Shown: positions 1 through 4,615 of the stretch, in pieces
How positions within the stretch are numbered: the first letter of the stretch is position 1
How the letters are laid out: every line of letters starts with the position of its first letter
From: CAZVEV01 sp964625865
Lineage (GTDB): Bacteria; Planctomycetota; Phycisphaerae; SM23-33
Direction: 5' to 3'
Length of the DNA: 7,409 nucleotides
NCBI GenBank assembly: GCA_964625865.1
Contig: CAZVEV010000298.1
Coordinates: 1 to 7,409 of the forward strand
Made by a program: the position numbers and the translations under genes
Notes under the pieces: generated by a model
Database searches by the model: none
The model's input: the letters and a program-made list of their open reading frames with translations, nothing else
Told to the model about the DNA's origin: nothing

Positions 1-70
1 AGACAATCCCTCCAAAGTGTTACCCTAAATCAGGCCCTTTTGAACCACGCCCAAACAAAGAAGCACAAAG

Positions 71-91
71 CCGGAAATAGGTGACTGTCCC
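71..91. repeat. Left half of a dispersed repeat (R1), interrupted by an insertion
   Basis: The bases read CCGGAAATAG (71-80) then GTGACTGTCCC (81-91). The 11-mer recurs exactly at 300-310, where it runs on into CTATTATC. Joining 71-91 to 311-322 gives a coherent near-palindromic unit: GGAAATAG, then GTGACTGTCCC, then CTATTATCC. A related copy lies at 4267-4286 and a diverged one near 4171-4195. From memory, similar 'GGGACAGTCAC ... TATTTTC' sequences are scattered in many planctomycete genomes, often near REP-associated transposases; that link is recollection, not shown here. Confidence 0.6.
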
Positions 92-93
92 TG

Positions 94-109
94 ATGGCCC
101 GAGGATAAG
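94..109 (+). repeat. Left terminal inverted repeat of the MITE-like element
   Basis: ATGGCCCGAGGATAAG. Its inverted partner is at 282-297, with one mismatch in 16. Confidence 0.7.
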
Positions 110-281
110 GCACAAGGCACGACTATCCAGAGACTTATCCATTCAGACGGATCCTTGCCACCCGTAGCGACTGCGGGGGGCGCGACCTGAGTCCTAGAGT
201 TACAATGCACGAAGAGGCGAACGCCGCTGCTGACCGGGTGCTGCCAATAGGCATAAGTTCACTCTGCAAAGTAACCTACAG

Positions 282-297
282 CTTAACCTCGGGCCAT
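282..297 (-). repeat. Right terminal inverted repeat of the MITE-like element
   Basis: The plus strand reads CTTAACCTCGGGCCAT, the reverse complement of the left end except for one base. It lies two bases inside the right copy of the 11-bp direct repeat, mirroring the left side. Confidence 0.7.
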
Positions 298-299
298 TC

Positions 300-322
300 G
301 TGACTGTCCCCTATTATCCCGT
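300..322. repeat. Right half of the dispersed repeat (R2), joined to the IS110 fragment
   Basis: It begins with the right copy of GTGACTGTCCC (300-310) and continues CTATTATCCCGT. Positions 303-322 match 4267-4286 at 19 of 20 bases, which defines a mobile or dispersed unit whose right edge is near 322. The stop codon of the truncated transposase (TAA, complement of 314-316) lies inside this repeat, so the transposase was cut at this junction. Confidence 0.65.
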
Positions 323-646
323 CGCAAGCTGATCCACCGCCGAGAGCTTGGCCAGCTTCAACGCATCCAGACGGTCGGTCTTGCGTTTGGCGTTGCGCCA
401 ACGCCACCCCTCGCCGTTGGGATTAGCGATCTGGACCTCCACGTCGAATCCCTTGGCCACGTCGTAAACCCATCCCGCCGACGGGCCGATCTCAAAGACG
501 ATCCGCTGCGGGGCCCGCCGCACAATCAACTGGTGGATAACCATGGGCGCCGTCTTGATCTTCACGTACTGTGCCTCACGCGTCGCGGTATCGTAATCGC
601 ACGCTACGCTCTTGAACTTTCCCAGGTCCAGTGCGAGAATCTTCAT
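314..646 (-). pseudogene. IS110-family transposase, N-terminal fragment
   Basis: The 110-residue product is the RuvC-like DEDD domain of an IS110-family transposase, a recombinase guided by a bridge RNA in this family. Visible acidic residues are D7 (ALDLGK), E52 (FEIGPSAGW) and D91 and D94 (KTDRLDALKLAKL). Full-length members have about 300-400 residues and carry a C-terminal domain with the catalytic serine; here everything after about residue 107 (LSAVDQLA) is missing. The last codons and stop come from the dispersed repeat at 300-322. The start ATG (644-646) is well placed: AAGGAG lies on the minus strand at 655-660, 8 nt upstream. The fragment cannot be an active transposase alone. The DEDD assignment is clear from the motifs; the cause of the truncation (insertion with deletion, or recombination between repeats) is inferred. 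Confidence 0.85.
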
Positions 647-750
647 TGTCGGGTCTCCTTACGCGTCAGCAGGTTCTGGGCGATCCACGCGATCAGCCTG
701 TTAAGATTGGGACTATGATCCCGTATACAACCGCTGACCGGGAGACCCGG
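647..750 (-). ncRNA. Structured left end of the IS110 remnant; possible bridge RNA relic
   Basis: The DNA upstream of the transposase start can form a long interrupted stem. GGGTCTCC (651-658) pairs with GGAGACCC (741-748), and GTCAGC (665-670) pairs with GCTGAC (733-738). Inside it, AGG (671-673) with CCT (697-699) brackets GATC/GATC pairing (682-685, 691-694), and GGGA/TCCC (709-712, 719-722) forms a second small hairpin. In the transcript the outer 3' arm contains most of the transposase Shine-Dalgarno, so the stem would hide it. In the IS110 subgroup this end encodes the bridge RNA that pairs with donor and target DNA. The two inner hairpins fit loosely, but I cannot identify guide loops without element boundaries, so this may be only a translational lock. 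Confidence 0.35.
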
Positions 751-780
751 CTTACATAGTTTCTATCTCCCAATGTGTTC

Positions 781-795
781 TGGCAACGGTTGTCA
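781..795. promoter_or_regulatory. 15-nt palindrome upstream of the esterase gene
   Basis: TGGCAA-CGG-TTGTCA has arms that pair throughout apart from one G-T. It overlaps the candidate -35 element TTGTCA (790-795). A similar palindrome, TGGCAA-GAG-TTGCCA, lies at 4542-4556. It could be a repressor operator; no binding protein is identified. Confidence 0.3.
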
Positions 796-819
796 GCACG
801 CCGCTTACCCTGTTAGAGT
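790..819 (+). promoter_or_regulatory. Weak candidate sigma70 promoter for the esterase gene
   Basis: TTGTCA (790-795) is followed after 18 nt by TAGAGT (814-819), which matches TATAAT at four of six positions. The placement, about 50 nt before the chosen start, is plausible, but the match is modest. Confidence 0.25.
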
Positions 820-876
820 AGACGCCAAGATACTACGTGGCAGATAATGCCGGAACACACGAAGGGACTCACACAC

Positions 877-2460
877 ATGAAGGTCAGAACACGTTTGTTG
901 CTGTCAGTGCTTCTGCTGGCCGCCTCGACCGCCGTAGCCGGCGTTGTCCCCGCGGACGACAAGAACCTCCAGTACACGGGAAGAATAGACTTCACTGACA
1001 ACAAGGCGCCCGTCTTGAGCTGGCCCGGAAGCTCCATACGGACGAAGTTCACCGGAACATCACTGAAGGTGAAGATGACCGGCGATGGGAGGACTGACAA
1101 GAAGGGCAAACCGACCGGTCCGATGTTCAATGTGTTCATCGACGGCAAGTTCGACAACGGGCATGTCTTCGGCTGCAACGAGAAGGGCGAGCATGTCTAC
1201 ACGATTGCCCAAGGCCTGGCCGACAAGACGCACGATCTGCTGATTACCAAGCGGGGCGGGGGCAAGAACGCTTTTCTCGGACTGGTGCTTGATGACGGCG
1301 CCACGCTGGAAGCCCCCGGTCCAAGACCCAAGTTGAAAATGGAAGTCTATGGCGATTCCATCAGCGTCGGGCTCGGGGCGGACCGAAAGCGCGGCGGAGA
1401 GCACAGCAGAGAAGCCACCGACAATTTCATCAGCTACGGCGCGATCACCGCACGCAATATCGGCGCGGAGTATCACTGCATATCCAAGAGCGGCATCGGC
1501 TTGATCAAGAGCTGGTGGCCGACCATCATGCCCCAGTACTACGACCGCGCTGACGGGACATCGCTGGAGGGTTCGGGCAAGGCGTGGGATTTCAGCAAGT
1601 GGACACCGGACCTTGTGGTGATCAATATCTTTCAGAACGATAGCTGGACCAGGAAGAAAACGACCACGCAGGAAGGGGTCTCTGCTTACGCTGATTTTGT
1701 GCAGAAGATTCGCGGGCACTATCCCAAAGCCAAGATCGTTTGTGTACTCGGTTCCATGGACGCCAGCAAGGGCAAGTGGGCCGGGTTCGTAAAGAAGGCC
1801 GTCGGGCAGTTGAACGACGGCGGAGACAAGAACGTCCATTGGTATCTCTTCAAGATCCAGACAGGCTACCGCCATCCGAACGCCAAGAATCACGCGACGA
1901 TGGCGCAGGAACTTACCCAGTTCCTCACCACGCTCGATATGGGCATCACGTTGACGACCCCGTTGCCTGTTGCGGTAACGGAAGTCGAAACCGGGTTTAC
2001 CCCGGATCCATCCAAGACGTACTACATCGATTGCCCCGCCACCGGAGGTAGGCTTTCGGCGGATGGCCCGAAAACAACCGCCTACAATCAGACCTTCAAG
2101 TTGCCCAAAGCAGCGGCGAAATCGGAAACCGGCGCCAATGTTCAGTGGAAGTTCGTGGCGGTTGGCGACAAGTGGCACATTCAGCAGGCCGACGGCGGAG
2201 AGAACCCACGCCTGCGGGCAGTCAACGTGCCCAGCGCCAAGGGCATCGCGATGACCGGCGTCGATTCAAGCGGCGGGTGGACCCAGTTCAGAATCACCGG
2301 CGCCAGTAACGGGCGATGCTTCATCACCGCTCCTGACGGTCCCGGGAAGTACAAGAGATTGAGCTTAAGCGATGGCGGCAGGGTCGTCATGACCAAAGCA
2401 GACACCACGGATTCAAGCGCCCAACTCGTCGTCACGGAAGCCCGGGGCAAACGCGACTGA
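877..2460 (+). CDS. Secreted CE2-family carbohydrate esterase with C-terminal beta-trefoil-like domain
   Basis: This 527-residue protein should remove O-acetyl groups from polysaccharides outside the cytoplasm. Residues 1-22 are a Sec signal peptide (KVRTR, then a Leu/Ala-rich core ending AVAG). Residues 30-150 form the CE2 jelly-roll domain (YTGRIDF, SWPGSSIRTKFTGTSLKV). Residues 154-355 form the SGNH hydrolase: GDS with nucleophile S161, the glycine block SKSGIG (G206), QND (N254), and HPN with catalytic H333. The residue two before the His, where a triad Asp is expected in CE2 enzymes that have one, is Y331. Residues 365-522 contain three similar units (YYIDCPATGGRLS, WHIQQADGGENPRLR, CFITAPDGPGKYKRLS), suggesting a beta-trefoil that may bind sugar. 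The ATG at 877 is preferred over 847 because it starts the signal peptide and follows GAAGGGA (861-867) by 9 nt. The CE2 call is strong; acetyl xylan or mannan as substrate is unproven. Confidence 0.85.
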   Translation: MKVRTRLLLSVLLLAASTAVAGVVPADDKNLQYTGRIDFTDNKAPVLSWPGSSIRTKFTGTSLKVKMTGDGRTDKKGKPTGPMFNVFIDGKFDNGHVFGCNEKGEHVYTIAQGLADKTHDLLITKRGGGKNAFLGLVLDDGATLEAPGPRPKLKMEVYGDSISVGLGADRKRGGEHSREATDNFISYGAITARNIGAEYHCISKSGIGLIKSWWPTIMPQYYDRADGTSLEGSGKAWDFSKWTPDLVVINIFQNDSWTRKKTTTQEGVSAYADFVQKIRGHYPKAKIVCVLGSMDASKGKWAGFVKKAVGQLNDGGDKNVHWYLFKIQTGYRHPNAKNHATMAQELTQFLTTLDMGITLTTPLPVAVTEVETGFTPDPSKTYYIDCPATGGRLSADGPKTTAYNQTFKLPKAAAKSETGANVQWKFVAVGDKWHIQQADGGENPRLRAVNVPSAKGIAMTGVDSSGGWTQFRITGASNGRCFITAPDGPGKYKRLSLSDGGRVVMTKADTTDSSAQLVVTEARGKRD

Positions 2461-2495
2461 GTTGAAGGTTTCTCAGCCGGCAGAGAAGGAGCCGG

Positions 2496-2509
2496 GTAAT
2501 CCGGATTAC
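2496..2509. promoter_or_regulatory. Perfect 14-bp palindrome between esterase and sulfatase
   Basis: GTAATCCGGATTAC is self-complementary, with two more pairs outside a single mismatch (2493-2494 with 2511-2512). It lies 36 nt after the esterase stop. It could be an operator for the sulfatase gene or a weak hairpin; no T-tract follows, so it is not a convincing terminator. Confidence 0.3.
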
Positions 2510-2651
2510 GCGATCTGCTCCCAAAGAAACACTGCCCCAAGGGCTCGAGACGAAAAGCCAATAATTGAGTATGATGCCCTTGAAACTATTGATGTCCCGG
2601 GAATTCGTGCCGGGATTCAGACATCGTGTCGGTCACGAGCGGAAGCATCCC

Positions 2652-4163
2652 ATGATCCGATTGCCCATCAAAGCGCCGGTTGTTCGGTCTTGTTGTTTCA
2701 TTGCGTGTTTCGTTGTCGCATTGCAGGCGACGGCGGCGCCGCCCAACGTGGTCCTGCTTATGGGCGACGACCACGGCTGGGAGGAAACGGGCTACAACGG
2801 GCATCCGTACGTCAAGACCCCCGTGCTTGACCGCATGGTCGCCTCGGGCCTTCGCTTTAACCGGTTCTACGCAGCTCACCCGTCGTGTTCTCCCACGCGG
2901 GGCAGCGTGCTGACCGGGCGACATCCCAATCGTTACGGAACGTTCTACCCGGGCTGTTCACTGCGCCCCGAGGAAATCACCGTCGCTCAACTCCTGCGGA
3001 AAGCGGGATACACGACGGGCCATTTCGGGAAGTGGCACGTCGGACCGGTAAAGGCGGCCTCCCCGACAAATCCTGGCGCAATGGGCTTCGACGAATGGCT
3101 CTCCCACGACAACTTCTTCGAAATGGACCCGGTGCTTTCCCGCAACGGAGGCACGCCCAAACGCATCAAAGGGGAAGGCTCCGAAGTCATTATCGACGAA
3201 ACCATCCGCTTCATCGCGCGGGCCGAGAAGAAAGGCAAGCCGTTCCTGGCCGTCGTCTGGTTCGGATCGCCCCACGAGCCCTATAGCGGGATGGCGAAAG
3301 ACCTGGCGATCTACGACACGCTCCCCGAGGCGCTCTCCAAGAAGACCGTTGCGCTGACCTCCAACAAGACGGGCAATCGGATCAAGAGACCTCTGCGCGA
3401 CGTCCTTCGCGAGAGATACGCCGAAATCACCGCCATGGACCGTGCAATTGGCAAGCTCCGCTCCTACCTGAAGGCCCAGGGGCTCAGGCAGAATACCCTG
3501 CTCTGGTACTGCGGGGACAATGGCACGCCTCCCAGCGGCGTGGCGTACCCTCTGCTGCGGGGCTTGAAGGGCAAGGTCTACGAAGGAGGCGTGCGCGTGC
3601 CCGGCGTCATCGAATGGCCCGCACGAATCAAGACGCCGCGACAGTCCAACATTAACGCCGTAACCAGTGACATGCTTCCCACGCTCTGCGCCCTGGCCGG
3701 ATCGGCGGTCCCCCAAAGGCCGCTCGACGGCATCAGCCTGGCTCCGCTGCTGGAAGGCAGGATGTCCAGCCGTCCCAGCCCGATCTGCTTCTGGATGTAT
3801 GCCCCCCCGAAGGAAGGCAGGCGAAAGAGAGAACCCTACATCGACCCCGAACTGCAGAAGGGAACCACGCCCCTGGTCAAACGGCTCGGCGGGCGTCTGA
3901 CCAGGAACTTCGCAAACCAGCGGTTTACTGCAATCACCAAGTACGACTACGCCGGTCCCCGTGCCATTCTCGACAATCGCTACAAACTGGTCGTCAACGC
4001 AGACAGGGATACCCCTCTGGGCCTGTTCGACCTCCAAGACGACCCCGCCGAAAAGCATGACCTGACGAAGACGAAGCCCGATGTCGCAAAGAAACTGCTG
4101 GGGCAGCTTCGACAGTGGCAGGAATCCACGCTGAACAGCCTGCTGGGCAAAGACTATCGCTAG
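2652..4163 (+). CDS. Secreted formylglycine-dependent sulfatase (S1 family)
   Basis: The 503-residue protein hydrolyses sulfate esters, probably on a polysaccharide, in the periplasm or outside the cell. Residues 1-28 form a signal peptide (IRLPIKAPVVR, then CCFIACFVVALQATA). The alkaline-phosphatase-like fold shows metal ligands D39 and D40 (LLMGDDHGW), the formylglycine signature CSPTRGSVLTG with C79 as the residue to be oxidised, K127 and H129 (GHFGKWH), H208 (GSPHEPY), D289 and N290 (CGDNG), and K306 (RGLKGKVYEGG). The C-terminal subdomain ends with the typical NRYKLV and LFDLQDDPAEKHDL strands. All key residues are present, so it should be active after maturation by a formylglycine-generating enzyme or anSME, neither of which is in the window. 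The ATG at 2652 is chosen for its signal peptide; in-frame starts at 2565 (TTG), 2571 and 2574 would add a tail with no export logic. The RBS is weak (GGAAG, 2641-2645). Confidence 0.9.
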   Translation: MIRLPIKAPVVRSCCFIACFVVALQATAAPPNVVLLMGDDHGWEETGYNGHPYVKTPVLDRMVASGLRFNRFYAAHPSCSPTRGSVLTGRHPNRYGTFYPGCSLRPEEITVAQLLRKAGYTTGHFGKWHVGPVKAASPTNPGAMGFDEWLSHDNFFEMDPVLSRNGGTPKRIKGEGSEVIIDETIRFIARAEKKGKPFLAVVWFGSPHEPYSGMAKDLAIYDTLPEALSKKTVALTSNKTGNRIKRPLRDVLRERYAEITAMDRAIGKLRSYLKAQGLRQNTLLWYCGDNGTPPSGVAYPLLRGLKGKVYEGGVRVPGVIEWPARIKTPRQSNINAVTSDMLPTLCALAGSAVPQRPLDGISLAPLLEGRMSSRPSPICFWMYAPPKEGRRKREPYIDPELQKGTTPLVKRLGGRLTRNFANQRFTAITKYDYAGPRAILDNRYKLVVNADRDTPLGLFDLQDDPAEKHDLTKTKPDVAKKLLGQLRQWQESTLNSLLGKDYR

Positions 4164-4170
4164 GAAATCG

Positions 4171-4195
4171 GGGACTGCTACGAAAATAGAAGGAC
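4171..4195. repeat. Diverged copy of the dispersed repeat (R3)
   Basis: GGGGACTGCTAC followed by GAAAATAG resembles the reverse complement of the R1/R2 unit (GGGGACAGTCAC, then an AT-rich TATT-like block), but with several substitutions. The relationship is by eye and weaker than that between the 300-322 and 4267-4286 copies. Confidence 0.3.
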
Positions 4196-4233
4196 ACCGC
4201 AGGGTGTAATCAGTCGTAAGTCCTTCGATTTTC
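4182..4233 (+). terminator. Long inverted repeat after the sulfatase gene, possible terminator
   Basis: Arms 4182-4195 (GAAAATAGAAGGAC) and 4220-4233 (GTCCTTCGATTTTC) pair at 13 of 14 positions around a 24-nt loop, 18 nt after the sulfatase stop. The loop could form its own small stem, ACACC/GGTGT (4194-4198, 4203-4207), as an alternative fold. There is no clean T-run after the arm, so intrinsic termination is uncertain. The left arm also overlaps a diverged copy of the dispersed repeat, so this may instead be a mobile repeat end. Confidence 0.4.
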
Positions 4234-4245
4234 ATGCTCTGTGGG

Positions 4246-4260
4246 TGAGCCGAAGGCTCA
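4246..4260. repeat. Short perfect hairpin
   Basis: TGAGCC (4246-4251) and GGCTCA (4255-4260) pair perfectly around a GAA loop, ending six bases before the R4 repeat. It may be part of the same repeat unit. No T-tract follows. Confidence 0.35.
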
Positions 4261-4266
4261 TGAAGA

Positions 4267-4286
4267 ACTGTCCCCTATTATCGCGT
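4267..4286. repeat. Second clear copy of the dispersed repeat (R4)
   Basis: ACTGTCCCCTATTATC (4267-4282) is identical to 303-318, and the match extends to 19 of 20 through 4286. A shortened echo, CTATTATCCGGG, follows at about 4294-4305. There is no flanking transposase gene in the window. Confidence 0.6.
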
Positions 4287-4305
4287 ATGGCAGTCTATTA
4301 TCCGG

Positions 4306-4443
4306 GCAGCCAATCGCAAGGCACTCGAATCCGCCTGTTCCTACCTGCGAAAGGACGACGAACGAACGAGATAAACAGGGACGGGGAATCGGGGGACATC
4401 CTGAATTCGGAGGACACCAGATCAGCATGCGCTGAGCGGCCTG
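4306..4443. other. Non-coding stretch with nothing recognised
   Basis: Short ORFs cross this stretch in several frames, but none has a recognisable domain or convincing RBS, and I see no tRNA or named RNA. It separates the sulfatase unit from the promoter at 4464. Confidence 0.5.
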
Positions 4444-4463
4444 CCGGCGAGCAGTCTCGCCGG
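4444..4463. promoter_or_regulatory. Perfect 8-bp hairpin abutting the -35 element
   Basis: CCGGCGAG (4444-4451) pairs perfectly with CTCGCCGG (4456-4463) around CAGT. Its last base touches the first base of TTGACA (4464). It may insulate the downstream unit from upstream transcription or serve as an operator. With no U-tract it is not a standard terminator. Confidence 0.45.
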
Positions 4464-4492
4464 TTGACACGGCCCGGTCGCGGCCCTATGAT
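4464..4492 (+). promoter_or_regulatory. Strong sigma70-type promoter of the radical SAM / Fe-S unit
   Basis: TTGACA (4464-4469, all six consensus bases) and TATGAT (4487-4492, five of six) are separated by exactly 17 nt. Transcription would start near 4499, giving a leader of about 115 nt before the ATG at 4616. Confidence 0.75.
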
Positions 4493-4501
4493 ATAGATGA
4501 A

Positions 4502-4520
4502 GCGCGGTGTCATGACGCGC
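4502..4520 (+). promoter_or_regulatory. Palindrome at the start of the leader
   Basis: GCGCG (4502-4506) pairs with CGCGC (4516-4520), and the interior contains the palindrome GTCATGAC (4509-4516). It lies just after the predicted transcription start, where either a repressor site or a 5' stabilising hairpin would be plausible. Confidence 0.3.
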
Positions 4521-4541
4521 GATGCTGTCGACCGGCTCATG

Positions 4542-4556
4542 TGGCAAGAGTTGCCA
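4542..4556 (+). promoter_or_regulatory. Leader palindrome TGGCAA-N3-TTGCCA
   Basis: The two 6-nt arms are perfectly complementary around GAG. It covers most of the GTG at 4541, arguing against that codon as the start. It matches 12 of 15 bases of the palindrome at 781-795. Confidence 0.35.
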
Positions 4557-4615
4557 GACATGGCCGCGGCGCGGCGGGGGCCGGGTTCACGTCTGACAAC
4601 TCCATGGCGGTGATC

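Larger units (their letters stand above)
92..299. mobile_element. MITE-like non-coding insertion with inverted ends and 11-bp target duplication
   Basis: The segment is bounded by an exact 11-bp direct repeat GTGACTGTCCC (81-91 and 300-310). Just inside, offset by two bases on each side, are inverted repeats at 94-109 (ATGGCCCGAGGATAAG) and 282-297, whose reverse complement is ATGGCCCGAGGTTAAG (15 of 16 identical). The interior has no convincing gene; the only ORF across it (25-210, minus) overruns the element edge and has no recognisable domain. A subterminal copy of the inner inverted repeat, GGATAAG (103-109) against CTTATCC (134-140), and a tandem heptamer AAGGCAC (107-120) are also visible. 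Terminal inverted repeats, a target duplication, about 208 bp and no transposase fit a miniature inverted-repeat element mobilised in trans. An 11-bp duplication would suit IS4-like transposases, but the parent is unknown. Confidence 0.65.

Noticed and set aside
25..210. 61-residue minus-strand ORF at the left end
   Set aside because: It crosses the MITE boundary, has no clear RBS or domain, and is explained better as non-coding.
680..694. Two GCGATC copies as the start of a CRISPR or iteron array
   Set aside because: There are only two short copies three bases apart and no further periodicity.
1060..2178. 372-residue minus-strand ORF across the esterase gene
   Set aside because: It is antisense to a well-supported CE2 gene and its product has no recognisable domain; long shadow ORFs are common at this GC content.
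4199..4226. Possible tRNA D-arm-like stretch (GGGTGTAATCAGTCGTAAG)
   Set aside because: No acceptor stem, anticodon arm or T-loop can be placed around it.
2958..4235. 425-residue minus-strand ORF across the sulfatase gene
   Set aside because: It is antisense to a sulfatase with all catalytic motifs and shows no domain of its own.
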